A stretch of 64,000 nucleotides of DNA from Microbacter sp. GSS18. Its GTDB lineage: Bacteria; Actinomycetota; Actinomycetes; Actinomycetales; Microbacteriaceae. The translations under genes were made by a program, and so were the position numbers. The stretch is taken from assembly GCA_029319145.1 (NCBI GenBank), contig CP119753.1, forward strand, positions 3,224,001-3,288,000. The letters are read 5' to 3'. Under the pieces are notes generated by a model that saw only the letters and a list, made by a program, of their open reading frames with translations, was not told the origin of the DNA and did no database searches. This document shows, one piece after another, positions 47,171 through 58,482 of the stretch. Position 1 is the first letter of the stretch. Each line of letters begins with the position of its first letter.

Positions 47171-48409
47171 GTGAGCTGGGGTGACGGAGTCGAGCACGGC
47201 GGCGCGGTGGACGCCCTCGACGATCCGCGGTCGGCGATCACCTCGACGGCCCCCGTCGCGTACGCGGGCACCTTCGCCCCGCGACAGCGTCGCAGGCGCG
47301 GCCCGCTCGTGTGGATCATCGTCGGAGTCCTCGTCCTGGCCGGAGCGGTCGCCGGCGGCCTCGTGCACCTGGATGCGAGCAGATCGTTCGACGCCGCGCT
47401 CGAGCGGGTGGAGGCGGCGGCCGCCGCGCACTCCGCCGCGCAGGCGGATGCTGCCGACGCGATCGGCGACGGGACGCTTGCCGCAGATGCCGCGGCCTCG
47501 ATCGTCGTCGCCGCCGCGGACTCACTCGTCGCGGCCGACGCGCGATCGAGCTTCGAGGATTCCGGCGCGAGGGTCGCAGCCACGGTCGCATCCGCCCAGC
47601 AGGTGGCCGCGGCCGACGTTCCCTCGGCCCCCGGACCGAGACCCGTGTGGACGTGGGAGCTCCTGGCAGCCACTCCGGTCCTCGACGACACCGCCGAGGC
47701 TCTCGCGGCGCAGACCGCCGAGCTCGCGACGGCCACCGCCGCCATCGACGACTCGCTGGCCGAGCTCACCGACAGCGGTCAGGCGCTGTCGTCCACCGTC
47801 GAAGCCTCGGCGGCCGCCCTCGAGGCAGCCAACATCTCGGCACGCTGGATCGTCGTGCTCGACTTCCGCGACGCCGCGGAGTTCGCCGCGTCGCGGGACC
47901 GGATCAGCACGGGTGCGGTGCTGGCGTTCGAGCGCTACGCCGCCGCGGCGGAGAACCTGCGGTCTTCGGCGCAGAGCGAACTGGCTGAGAAGGCCGGCCC
48001 GCTTCTGGACACCCGACTCGAGATCGAGGCGTACGCGCGCTCGATCTCGGGAGGCGTCGTGCTCGACTTCGACTGGGCGCCCCTGGTCAACGGTCTCGGC
48101 GGCGTGTACGGCATGAGCGGCACCGCCACGTGGAACACCGCGCGCGGCGGGTCCTCCACGATCACGCTGTCGGACTCGGTCGCCCAGAACTGGCCGTCCG
48201 CCGATGCGATGGCGCTCGTCGCCCATGAGGTCGGCCACGCGATCACATCGAAGTGCAGCGACCTGTTCGACTCCGCCGACGAAACGGCGAACGAGCAGTG
48301 GGCGACGGCGTGGGCCATCAGCATGGGGCACAACGCCGAAGGAAACGGCGTGCAGGCCTACGGCTACCCGCCGCAGGAGATGATCGAGGTCGCCGCCACC
48401 TGCCGCTGA
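47171..48409 (+). CDS. Membrane-anchored protein with HEVGH metallopeptidase-like motif
   Basis: A 412-residue protein I cannot name. Residues 45-65 form a single membrane anchor (LVWIIVGVLVLAGAVAGGLV) after a basic RQRRRRG stop, so the rest is outside. Residues 70-260 are Ala/Asp/Ser-rich, probably helical coiled coil. The C-terminal 130 residues are a distinct domain with ALVAHEVGHAITSKC, an HExxH zinc-peptidase-like motif, and NEQWATAWAISMG about 25 residues later, which could supply a third Glu ligand. The GTG at 47171 has TAGGGT (47159-47164) six bases upstream. A zinc peptidase activity is inferred only. Confidence 0.75.
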   Translation: MSWGDGVEHGGAVDALDDPRSAITSTAPVAYAGTFAPRQRRRRGPLVWIIVGVLVLAGAVAGGLVHLDASRSFDAALERVEAAAAAHSAAQADAADAIGDGTLAADAAASIVVAAADSLVAADARSSFEDSGARVAATVASAQQVAAADVPSAPGPRPVWTWELLAATPVLDDTAEALAAQTAELATATAAIDDSLAELTDSGQALSSTVEASAAALEAANISARWIVVLDFRDAAEFAASRDRISTGAVLAFERYAAAAENLRSSAQSELAEKAGPLLDTRLEIEAYARSISGGVVLDFDWAPLVNGLGGVYGMSGTATWNTARGGSSTITLSDSVAQNWPSADAMALVAHEVGHAITSKCSDLFDSADETANEQWATAWAISMGHNAEGNGVQAYGYPPQEMIEVAATCR

Positions 48410-48535
48410 CGCCCGAGCGTGCCGAACGGCGGGGGTCCTCGCCGACACGCCGCTCCGCGACGGCCGGATCCGGCGCGTCGCCCGCGATCCCCGCCATCGC
48501 ACACGCCGACGGCCGTGACGGGGCAAGCTGGTGTC

Positions 48536-49300
48536 ATGCGCGAGCTCGAGGAGGTCGCTCCGGGCGTCCTGGTCGCGACCAGCCGCGAGCAGCTGACGAC
48601 CTCGACGGTGATCGTCGCCGGCGGCGAGGCGCTGCTGGTCGATCCGGCCTGGACGCCGGATGAGCTCGACGGGCTCGCCGCCGAGCTGACGCGGCGCGGC
48701 ATCCGCGTCATCGGCGGCTTCTCGACGCACGCCCACCACGATCACCTGCTGTGGCATCCGGGATTCGGCAGCGTGCCGCGATGGGCGTCGGCGGCGACGG
48801 CACACCTTGCGCGCCAGGAGCGCAGGACGGCGATCGCCGCGCTCGGCCCCGGGTTCCCCGCCCCTCTCGTCGAGCTGGTCGGGAAGGTCCGGCCCGTCGG
48901 GGACGCGCTGCCTCGAGCCTCGGTTCCGCGGGGGTTCCACCCCCGACTGATCGTGCACGACGCGCATGCGCCCGGTCACACCGCGCTGTGGCTGCCCGAC
49001 CAGCGGGTGCTCGTCGCCGGCGACATGCTGAGCGACGTCGAGCTGCCCCTGCCCTTCGACCCCGATGACATCTCCGCGTACCTCGTGGGGCTCGATCGAC
49101 TGGCGGATGCCGCGGCCCGCGCGCGCGTCGTGATCCCGGGGCACGGCTCTCCGGGCGCGGATGCGATCGCGCGCCTGGATGCCGACCGCCGTTACCTCGA
49201 CGATGCGCTGCACGGGCGGTCGTCGTCGGACCCTCGGCTGACCGGTCCGGGGATGGACGAGGTCGACGCGCGCGTGCGCCGGATCGCCCGCGAGGCGTAG
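48536..49300 (+). CDS. MBL-fold metallo-hydrolase
   Basis: A 254-residue beta-lactamase-fold hydrolase. The zinc motif THAHHDHLLWHPGFG near residue 65 is followed by DAHAPGHTALWLPD, LVAGDMLSDVELP and VIPGHGSPG, the full set of metal-ligand stretches. The short loops suggest a small-molecule hydrolase. The ATG at 48536 is six bases after CAAGCT (48524-48529), probably leaderless. The upstream part of the open frame from 48419 is low-complexity and not used. Substrate unknown. Confidence 0.88.
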   Translation: MRELEEVAPGVLVATSREQLTTSTVIVAGGEALLVDPAWTPDELDGLAAELTRRGIRVIGGFSTHAHHDHLLWHPGFGSVPRWASAATAHLARQERRTAIAALGPGFPAPLVELVGKVRPVGDALPRASVPRGFHPRLIVHDAHAPGHTALWLPDQRVLVAGDMLSDVELPLPFDPDDISAYLVGLDRLADAAARARVVIPGHGSPGADAIARLDADRRYLDDALHGRSSSDPRLTGPGMDEVDARVRRIAREA

Positions 49301-49342
49301 CGACGACTCGGCGGCGGACCGTTACCGGTCCGGCCCGTCGTG

Positions 49343-49430
49343 CCTCCGCCGCGGCGGGCCGGATGACGCGCGCCGCGTCGCCCGCCCCTCCGCCGCGGCG
49401 GGCCGGATGACGCGCGCCGCGTCGCCCGCC
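49343..49430. repeat. 44-bp direct repeat, two copies
   Basis: Two perfect adjacent copies of a 44-bp unit, each beginning CCTCCGCCGCGGCGGGCC (49343 and 49387) and containing the short palindrome CCGCCGCGGCGG and GACGCGCGCCGCGTC. A TAGGCT -10 candidate for fhs starts at 49431, directly at the repeat's end. Confidence 0.9.
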
Positions 49431-49471
49431 TAGGCTGAGGTTCGGACGACGACGTCCGGAAGGGTCCGAGG

Positions 49472-51142
49472 ATGCCGAGCAACATCGAGATCGCCCAGGC
49501 GGCCAGCCTGCACCCCATCACCCGGATCGCCGAGGGCCTCGGCATCCCCGACGAGAGCATCGAGCCGTACGGCCGGCACAAGGCCAAGGTCTCGCTCGAC
49601 TTCCTCGCCGGCATCACCGATCGCCCGCGCGGCAGGCTCGTCCTCGTGACCGCCGTGTCGCCGACGCCCGCCGGCGAGGGCAAGACCACCACCACCGTGG
49701 GCCTCGGCGACGCCCTGAACCGCGTCGGCGAGCGTGCCATGATCTGTCTGCGCGAACCCGCCCTCGGGCCGGTGTTCGGCATGAAGGGCGGCGCCGCCGG
49801 CGGCGGCCATGCCCAGGTCGTGCCGATGGAGGACATCAACCTGCACTTCACCGGCGACTTCGCCGCCATCGGCGTCGCCACCAACCTGCTCGCCGCGCTC
49901 ATCGACAACCACATCCACCACGGCAACGCGCTCGGCATCGACCTGCGCCGCGTCACGTGGCGGCGCGTGCTCGATGTCAACGACCGGGCGCTGCGCGACG
50001 TCGCGATCGGGCTGGGCGGCCCGGGCAACGGCTACCCGCGCGAGAGCGGGTTCGACATCGTCGTGGCGAGCGAGGTCATGGCCGTGTTCTGCCTCGCCAC
50101 CGACCTCGCCGATCTCAAGGAGCGGCTCGGCGAGATCGTCGTCGGCTACACACGCGAACGGCAGCCGGTGCGCGCCCGCGACCTCGATGCGCACGGGTCC
50201 ATGACCGCGATCCTGCGCGATGCGCTCGCCCCCAACCTCGTGCAGACCCTCGAGCACACGCCGGCGTTCGTCCACGGCGGTCCGTTCGCGAACATCGCCC
50301 ACGGCTGCAATTCGCTCATCGCGACCTCGTCCGCCCTCCACCTCGCCGACTACGTCGTCACCGAAGCCGGCTTCGGCGCCGATCTGGGGGCCGAGAAGTT
50401 CGTCGACATCCTGTGCCGCGAGTCGGGCCTGCGTCCGGACGCCGCCGTGATCGTGGCGACGGTGCGCGCGATGAAGTACCACGGCGGGGTCGACGTCCCG
50501 GACCTGGCCGAGGAGGACGTCGCGGCGGTCCGCAAGGGATGCGCCAACGTCCGCCGCCACCTCGCGACGGTGCGCGAGACGTTCGGCATCCCGGCGGTCG
50601 TGGCGATCAACCACCGGGCGGAGGACACGGATGCCGAGGTCCAGGCGCTCATCGACGAAGTGACGGATGCCGGCGGCCGCGCGATCGTGGCGCGGCACTT
50701 CGCCGAGGGCGGCGCCGGCGCCGAGGAGCTCGCCCGGGCGGTCGTCGAGCTGTGCGACGAGCCGAGCGAGATGAGCTTCACCTACCCCGACGAGGCGTCG
50801 CTGTGGGAGAAGATGCGCGCGATCGCGACGCGGATCTACGGGGCGTCCGACATCACGGCGTCCTCGGCGGTGCGCAAGCAGATCCGCCGTCTTCAGGACG
50901 ACGGCTACGGGTCGTTCCCGGTGTGCGTCGCCAAGACGCAGTACTCGTTCTCGACCGACGCGAAGCTGCGCGGCGCACCGTCGGGCCACGTCGTCGACAT
51001 CCGCGAAGTCCGTCTGTCGGCCGGCGCGGGCTTCGTCGTGATGATCTGCGGCGACATCATGACGATGCCGGGCCTGCCCGCCGTGCCCGCGGCCGCCTCG
51101 ATCGACGTCGACGAGAGCGGGCGCATCATCGGGCTGTTCTGA
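49472..51142 (+). CDS. fhs: Formate-tetrahydrofolate ligase
   Basis: A 556-residue enzyme joining formate to tetrahydrofolate with ATP to give 10-formyl-THF for purine and formyl-Met synthesis. The P-loop [18 protein letters not shown] near residues 66-83, [20 protein letters not shown] near residue 107 and the [19 protein letters not shown] block match the family. It is the normal length. The ATG follows GAAGGG. It lies alone after the direct repeat. It supplies the one-carbon donor needed by the purine pathway whose genes are at the other end of the window. Confidence 0.96.
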   Translation: MPSNIEIAQAASLHPITRIAEGLGIPDESIEPYGRHKAKVSLDFLAGITDRPRGRLVLVTAVSPTPAGEGKTTTTVGLGDALNRVGERAMICLREPALGPVFGMKGGAAGGGHAQVVPMEDINLHFTGDFAAIGVATNLLAALIDNHIHHGNALGIDLRRVTWRRVLDVNDRALRDVAIGLGGPGNGYPRESGFDIVVASEVMAVFCLATDLADLKERLGEIVVGYTRERQPVRARDLDAHGSMTAILRDALAPNLVQTLEHTPAFVHGGPFANIAHGCNSLIATSSALHLADYVVTEAGFGADLGAEKFVDILCRESGLRPDAAVIVATVRAMKYHGGVDVPDLAEEDVAAVRKGCANVRRHLATVRETFGIPAVVAINHRAEDTDAEVQALIDEVTDAGGRAIVARHFAEGGAGAEELARAVVELCDEPSEMSFTYPDEASLWEKMRAIATRIYGASDITASSAVRKQIRRLQDDGYGSFPVCVAKTQYSFSTDAKLRGAPSGHVVDIREVRLSAGAGFVVMICGDIMTMPGLPAVPAAASIDVDESGRIIGLF

Positions 51143-51212
51143 GGTGACGTGACGCCCGGTGCTCGGGGGCCGTCACCGCAGTCGCGACGAACGACGAACC
51201 CGTCCGGCGGGC

Positions 51213-51707
51213 TCAATCGACGCCGAGCTCGAGCACCCACTCGTTGTAGGCGACGTCCCGCCCCCGCCACGGTCCCGATGATGTGCCCCGGAGCGTGAAT
51301 CCCGCGCGCCGGCACATCGCGTTCGACGCGGTGTTCGACGGCCACGGGAAGGCTGCGAGCAGCCGCCGATCACCGGCGGCGGTGACCAGGTCCACCAGCC
51401 GACGCAGCGCCTCGGTCGCCACGCCACGACCCTGCCACGCCGGCTCGACGCTCCACCCGGCCTCGTAGGCGGGCTCGCCGTCGAACTCGATCGGCCAGTA
51501 TCCGATGCCGCCGACGGTGTGTCCGTCCACGTCGATGCGGAACATGTGCGATGCGCCCGTCTCGCGGTCGCGCAGGTAGCGCTCGTGCCGCGCACGGACC
51601 TGTGCGTCGGTCTCGGGCCCGCCCAGGTGCTCGGTCATGTCGGGGGTGTTGGCGCGCTCGAGGACGGCCAGATCATCTGGACTCCACGGCACGAGCGAGA
51701 CCTCCAT
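51213..51707 (-). CDS. GNAT N-acetyltransferase (RimJ/RimL type)
   Basis: A 164-residue acetyltransferase. The CoA-binding loop is seen as QGRGVATEALRRLVDL, preceded by EPAYEAGWSVEPAW, and the later FPWPSNTASNAMCRRAGFTL is the acceptor-side motif of the RimJ/RimL group. The substrate (an N-terminal amine or antibiotic) is unknown. The ATG at 51705-51707 is the start; a much longer frame upstream is not coding. It is divergent from the ACOX-like gene. Confidence 0.85.
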   Translation of the reverse strand: MEVSLVPWSPDDLAVLERANTPDMTEHLGGPETDAQVRARHERYLRDRETGASHMFRIDVDGHTVGGIGYWPIEFDGEPAYEAGWSVEPAWQGRGVATEALRRLVDLVTAAGDRRLLAAFPWPSNTASNAMCRRAGFTLRGTSSGPWRGRDVAYNEWVLELGVD

Positions 51708-51900
51708 GCAGCCATCCTGCGCCTGTCCTCCGACCTCGACAACATCCCCGCGGCACAGCGGCTGTCGGGAACACACAACACGTCTCGGGACCGGTCCGAC
51801 GCACATTTGTGCCTCTCGAACAACGAGCTTGGAGTGCTGTTGTGGGAGTCCTACGTTCGGAGTCGACTTCCCGTCCCCATCACAGCGAAAGGTGATGTGC

Positions 51901-54006
51901 ATGACCGACGCCGCCGTCCGTTCCCACAAGCCGTCCACCAGCCGACGCACGCCCGCAGGCGGTGCCCCCACGGCGCCGCACACCGCCGAGGAGGCATCCG
52001 AGCCCCGCATCGACATCCCCGGAGTCACCGACCTGCTGCTGGGCACGTGGGCCGAGACCCGTCGTGCCGCGCGCGAGATGATCAAGGACCCCGCGTTCTG
52101 GCGGATCGATGGGATGCCGGTGCCCGAGCATCGCGAGCGCGTGCTGGCGCAGCTGCACCTGCTCGTCGAGAACGGCGCGTCCGGCCGCGCGTACCCCGAG
52201 CGGTACGGCGGTCTGAACGACAACGGCGCCAACCTCGCCGGCTTCGAGGAGGTCGTCCTCGCCGACCCCAGCCTGCAGATCAAGTCGGGTGTGCAGTGGG
52301 GCCTGTTCGGCTCGGCGATCCAGCAGCTGGGCACCGAGAAGCACCACGACGCGTGGCTGCGCGACGTCATGACGCTCGAGCTCCCGGGCGCGTTCGCGAT
52401 GACCGAGACCGGGCACGGCTCGGACGTCGCCGCGATCGGCACGACTGCGACCTACGACCCCGCGACCGAGGAGTTCGTCATCCACACGCCGTTCCGCGGC
52501 GCGTGGAAGGACTACCTGGGCAACGCCGCCCTGCACGGGAAGGCGGCGACCGTGTTCGCTCAGCTCATCACCGGCGGCGTGAACTACGGCGTGCACTGCT
52601 TCTTCGTGCCGCTGCGCGACGACGAGGGGAACTTCCTCCCGGGCGTCGGCGGCGAGGACGACGGCGTCAAGGGAGGCCTGAACGGCATCGACAACGGACG
52701 CCTGCACTTCGACCACGTGCGCGTCCCGCGGTTCAACCTCCTCGACCGCTACGGCCAGGTTGCCGAAGACGGCACCTACTCCTCGGACATCGGCAGCCCC
52801 GGCCGCCGGTTCTTCACGATGCTCGGCGCGCTCGTGCAGGGCCGCGTCTCGCTCGACGGCGCCGCGACGACCGGCACCGCGCTCGCGCTGAACATCGCCG
52901 TCACGTATGCCAACCAGCGCCGTCAGTTCGACTCCGGCACGGGCACCGACGAAGTGGTGCTGCTGGACTACGGCAAGCACCAGCGGCGTCTGCTGCCGCT
53001 GATCGCCCAGAACTACGCGCAGTTCTTCGCGCACGACGAGCTGCTGCGCAAGTTCGACGGCGTGTTCGGCGGCGAGCACGACACGCCGGAGGAGCGCGAG
53101 GACCTCGAGACCCTCGCCGCCGCCCTCAAGCCCCTCTCGACGTGGAACGCGCTGTCGGGCATCCAGGAGTGCCGCGAGGCCTGCGGCGGCGCCGGCTTCC
53201 TCGCCGAGAACCGGCTCGTGGGCCTGCACCAGGATCTCGACGTCTACGTCACGTTCGAGGGCGACAACAACGTCCTGCTGCAGCTGGTCGGCAAGCGCCT
53301 GCTCAGCGATTACGCCAAGCAGTTCAAGGGAGCGGATGCCGCGACCCTCGCCCGCTTCGCCGTCGGCCAGACGGCCGGCAAGGTGTTCCACGGCGCCGGG
53401 CTTCGCCAGCTCGGCCAGGCCGTCGCCGACTTCGGCTCGACCGCACGCTCGGTCGAGCTCGGGCTGCGCGCCGAGCAGCAGCACGAGCTGCTGGCGGACC
53501 GCGTCGAGCAGATGGTCGCCGACGTCGCCGCGGCTCTGCGTCCAGCGTCCAAGCTGGACCCCGCCGAGGCGGCCGCGCTGTTCAACCAGCACCAGGCCGA
53601 GCTGATCGAGGCGGCCCGCGCCCACGGCGAGCTGCTGCAGTGGGAGGCATTCTCCGACGGTGTCAACGCCGTGTCCGACGAGGGCACGAAGCAGGTCCTC
53701 ACGTGGCTGCGCGACCTGTTCGGCCTGCACCTGATCGAGAAGCACCTGGCATGGCACCTCATCAACGGCCGCCTGTCGACGCAGCGCGCGGCATCCGTCT
53801 CGCGCTACATCGACCGGCTGTGCAACCGGCTCCGACCCCACGCGCAGGATCTCGTCGACGCCTACGGCTTCGCGCCCGAGCACGTGCGCGCGCCGATCGC
53901 CTCCGGCGCCGAGCAGGCACGGCAGGACGAGGCGCGCGCGTACTACGCCGCGCTCGAGGCCTCGGGTGAGGCGCCGGCGTCGGAGAAGTCGCTGAAGAAG
54001 AAGTAG
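51901..54006 (+). CDS. Acyl-CoA dehydrogenase/oxidase-like flavoprotein, 701 aa
   Basis: A large acyl-CoA dehydrogenase family protein with the architecture of acyl-CoA oxidases. Residues 1-40 are low-complexity; the dehydrogenase core includes GAFAMTETGHGSDVAAIGTT, the FAD-contact YANQRRQF, and the late CREACGGAGFLAENRLVGL. A further 200-residue helical extension (about 490-700) is typical of ACOX-type proteins. Oxidase or dehydrogenase activity cannot be told from sequence. GAAAGG precedes the ATG at 51901; the ATG at 51895 is the alternative. It lies divergent from the GNAT gene, with no beta-oxidation partners adjacent. Confidence 0.9.
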   Translation: MTDAAVRSHKPSTSRRTPAGGAPTAPHTAEEASEPRIDIPGVTDLLLGTWAETRRAAREMIKDPAFWRIDGMPVPEHRERVLAQLHLLVENGASGRAYPERYGGLNDNGANLAGFEEVVLADPSLQIKSGVQWGLFGSAIQQLGTEKHHDAWLRDVMTLELPGAFAMTETGHGSDVAAIGTTATYDPATEEFVIHTPFRGAWKDYLGNAALHGKAATVFAQLITGGVNYGVHCFFVPLRDDEGNFLPGVGGEDDGVKGGLNGIDNGRLHFDHVRVPRFNLLDRYGQVAEDGTYSSDIGSPGRRFFTMLGALVQGRVSLDGAATTGTALALNIAVTYANQRRQFDSGTGTDEVVLLDYGKHQRRLLPLIAQNYAQFFAHDELLRKFDGVFGGEHDTPEEREDLETLAAALKPLSTWNALSGIQECREACGGAGFLAENRLVGLHQDLDVYVTFEGDNNVLLQLVGKRLLSDYAKQFKGADAATLARFAVGQTAGKVFHGAGLRQLGQAVADFGSTARSVELGLRAEQQHELLADRVEQMVADVAAALRPASKLDPAEAAALFNQHQAELIEAARAHGELLQWEAFSDGVNAVSDEGTKQVLTWLRDLFGLHLIEKHLAWHLINGRLSTQRAASVSRYIDRLCNRLRPHAQDLVDAYGFAPEHVRAPIASGAEQARQDEARAYYAALEASGEAPASEKSLKKK

Positions 54007-54009
54007 CGC

Positions 54010-54417
54010 TCAGCCGACTCTGTTGCCGCACAGGCCGCAGATGCCGCTCGCGGCCACCTCGACGAAGCAGTCCGGGCACACCGCCCGGGGCTTCTCGGGG
54101 GCGGCCGGCGCGCGGCGCGGCGCGGCGGCGCGGCGCTCGGTCTTCGCCCGTGCCCGGGCGGGCGCGCTCGCGGCGTGCGCCGGCGCGGGCGGTGCCGCGA
54201 TCGCGGGCCGGTGCTCGAGGCAGTAGAACCGCACGTACCCGTCGTGGTTCTTCGGATGCCGGTGCTTGACCGCCCACAGCTCCGTGCGGGGCCGGGGCTC
54301 GGCTCCGGTGCCGCAGATGAAGCAGTTGGTGTCCTCGCCGGGCATGACGTCGGACAGCAGCGTCGGGGTGTCGAACGGGAGGGAGCTGCGCCAATCGGAC
54401 GACGAGACGATCTTCAT
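54010..54417 (-). CDS. Zinc-ribbon-like hypothetical protein
   Basis: A 135-residue protein with two candidate metal sites: NCFICGTG with YCLEHRP in the first half, and CPDCFVEVAASGICGLCG at the C-terminus, a standard two-knuckle zinc ribbon. The middle is Ala/Pro/Arg-rich linker. It starts MKIVSSSDWRSSLPFD. I cannot name a family. The ATG at 54415-54417 has GGAG about eight bases upstream. It converges with the ACOX-like gene, three bases between the stops. Confidence 0.75.
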   Translation of the reverse strand: MKIVSSSDWRSSLPFDTPTLLSDVMPGEDTNCFICGTGAEPRPRTELWAVKHRHPKNHDGYVRFYCLEHRPAIAAPPAPAHAASAPARARAKTERRAAAPRRAPAAPEKPRAVCPDCFVEVAASGICGLCGNRVG

Positions 54418-54597
54418 GGTGGTGCTCCTTCTGGCCCCGGGGGAAGGGCCCCCTCTACGGTATGCGACGCAGGTGAACGGCGGGTGCGGATCGGCGAGGA
54501 GGATGCCGTCGCCTCCGGCGCCTCGGCGCCGCACGACCGCTTCCGCGTCGTCGTCCCCGTGCCCGCCGCTGTCCCCGGCCCCGCCTAGGCTGGACCG

Positions 54598-55170
54598 GTG
54601 ACCACCGATGTGCGCACCGGCCCCGACGGCATCGCCCGCTGCGCGTGGGTGGGCGACGACGCCGAGTATCGCCGCTATCACGACGAGGAGTGGGGGCATC
54701 CGCTCCACGGCGACCGCGCCCTGTTCGAGAAGATGAGCCTCGAGGGCTTCCAGGCCGGGCTGTCGTGGATCACGATCCTGCGCAAGCGGCCCCGGTTCCG
54801 CGAGGTGTTCGACGGCTTCGAGCCGTCGGTCGTCTCCGCCTACGGCGACGCCGACGTCGAACGCCTGATGGCCGACGCCGGCATCGTGCGCAATCGCGCG
54901 AAGATCGAGGCGACGATCTCGAATGCGCGCCTCGTCGTCGATATGGAACCGGGGGAGCTCGACGCGTTCGTGTGGTCGTTCGCCCCGGTTGATCGGCCGC
55001 GGCCCGCCTCCTTCGCCGAGGTGCCCGCGACGACACCCGAGTCGGATGCGCTGAGCAAGGCGCTGCGCAAGAAGGGCTTCCGGTTCGTCGGCTCCACGAC
55101 GATGTACGCGCTCATGCAGTCGGCAGGGCTCGTCGACGATCACGTCGAGGGGTGCTGGCGCGCGGGCTGA
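54598..55170 (+). CDS. tag: DNA-3-methyladenine glycosylase I
   Basis: A 190-residue Tag-type base-excision glycosylase that removes 3-methyladenine. The N-terminal RCAWVGDDAEYRRYHDEEWG (Cys/Trp and YHDxEWG) is the family signature, SWITILRKRPRFREVFDGF follows in the helix-turn region, and a C-terminal HVEGC..R supplies the zinc-site His and Cys. The GTG at 54598 is six bases after TAGGCT (54586-54591), so it is leaderless. It is upstream of a decaying SDR locus. Confidence 0.95.
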   Translation: MTTDVRTGPDGIARCAWVGDDAEYRRYHDEEWGHPLHGDRALFEKMSLEGFQAGLSWITILRKRPRFREVFDGFEPSVVSAYGDADVERLMADAGIVRNRAKIEATISNARLVVDMEPGELDAFVWSFAPVDRPRPASFAEVPATTPESDALSKALRKKGFRFVGSTTMYALMQSAGLVDDHVEGCWRAG

Positions 55171-55200
55171 TCGGCGCCGATTCGGCGATAGGCTCCCCGC

Positions 55201-55426
55201 ATGCCGCTCGCACTGGTCACCGGGGCGGCGCGCGCGAACAGCATCGCCGCCGGCATCGTCACGAGGCTGGTCGCCGACGGCTGACAGGTCGCGACCAGCG
55301 ATCTCGACGGGGGTGACGTCCCGCGACCTGCCCACGCCCGAGGGCCCGGCCGACGTCCTGCTGTCGGACGAGGGCCGTTGGGTCTCCGGGCAGCTGCTCC
55401 ACGCCGACGGCGGGCGTACTGACCGC
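55201..55426 (+). pseudogene. Short-chain dehydrogenase (SDR) remnant
   Basis: A degraded short-chain dehydrogenase. The ATG at 55201, with an intact TAGGCT -10 at 55189-55194, opens MPLALVTGAARANSIAAGIV, the Rossmann TGxxxGxG-type start, then stops after 27 residues at a TGA (55282-55284) where SDRs usually have Gly-Trp (TGG changed to TGA). The stop is followed by QVATSDLD, the expected next strand. The C-terminal SDR end, LLSDEGRWVSGQLLHADGG, is recognisable in another frame at about 55358-55414. Most of the enzyme between the two pieces (of about 250 residues) is missing. Confidence 0.85.
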
Positions 55427-55486
55427 CGGGATGTCGCCCGCATGGGCCAGACTGAGCACGGACTTCCCGCCGAAAAGGAGCACCGC

Positions 55487-57831
<2,345 letters not shown>

Positions 57832-57867
57832 GCGGCACCGGCCCGTCTCGCCGGCGGGCGCCGGGGG

Positions 57868-58311
57868 TCAGCGGTCGGGGTCGGCCAGGTGTGCGGCGCC
57901 GTGGTTGATGACCTTGACCATCACGCCGCGCTGCCGCAGGGCCGCGAAGGTGCGGGCCTCTTCGTCGATGTCGCGGCCGAGGGCGTGCACGTTCGCCACG
58001 GCGAGCACGTCACCGCTCGTGAGCGTGCCGAACAGGCGCACGAGGCGGTCCTCCCAGGACTCGAGCGTCTCGGGCGCCGGGTGGCGGAAGCCCTCGATCG
58101 GCACACCGAACCGCGCCAGCGCATTGCGCTGGTCGACGACAGAGGGCATGTCCTCGCGCGAGACGACCAGGCCCACCAGGCGCGAGCCGGCCGGCCGCGC
58201 CAGCCACCAGTTGCGGTCGGACTGCAGCTCGGTGAAGCACTCCGGGCACGCCGCCGCCGAGTGCGGGTGTGCGGCCGCCGCGGCATTCGTCGTGCCCGTG
58301 GTGTCTGTCAT
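57868..58311 (-). CDS. Recombinase-fold protein lacking active-site arginines
   Basis: A 147-residue protein. Residues 44-140 resemble the catalytic domain of serine recombinases: RLVGLVVSREDMPSVVDQRNAL matches the GYxRVSTxxQ region with the Ser kept at 51, and GDVLAVANVHALGRDIDEEA matches the GDxLxVxxLDRLGR region. But the Arg of the first motif is absent and the Asp-Arg of the second is His-Ala, so catalysis is unlikely. There is no C-terminal helix-turn-helix. A CPEC pair (residues 22-25) precedes the domain. The ATG at 58309-58311 is used. It sits beside malate dehydrogenase. The function is not known; a regulatory or binding role is possible. Confidence 0.65.
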   Translation of the reverse strand: MTDTTGTTNAAAAAHPHSAAACPECFTELQSDRNWWLARPAGSRLVGLVVSREDMPSVVDQRNALARFGVPIEGFRHPAPETLESWEDRLVRLFGTLTSGDVLAVANVHALGRDIDEEARTFAALRQRGVMVKVINHGAAHLADPDR

Positions 58312-58482
58312 GTCGCCCCCTGTGTCATGACCATTCTCGCCCATGCCGCGCACCCTCGACGCCGCGCCTGCCGGGGCCGCACATCGGGCGCAGGCGATCT
58401 CGCGGAGACAGGAGGATCCGGGTCGGTTCCTCCTGTTCCGGCGATCTCCTGTTCCGGATGCGCGGCAGTGCGGCGCCGGGCG

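Noticed and set aside
57868..58311. Active site-specific recombinase marking a mobile element
   Set aside because: Key arginines and the DNA-binding tail are missing, and there are no inverted repeats, attachment duplications or other mobile genes around it.
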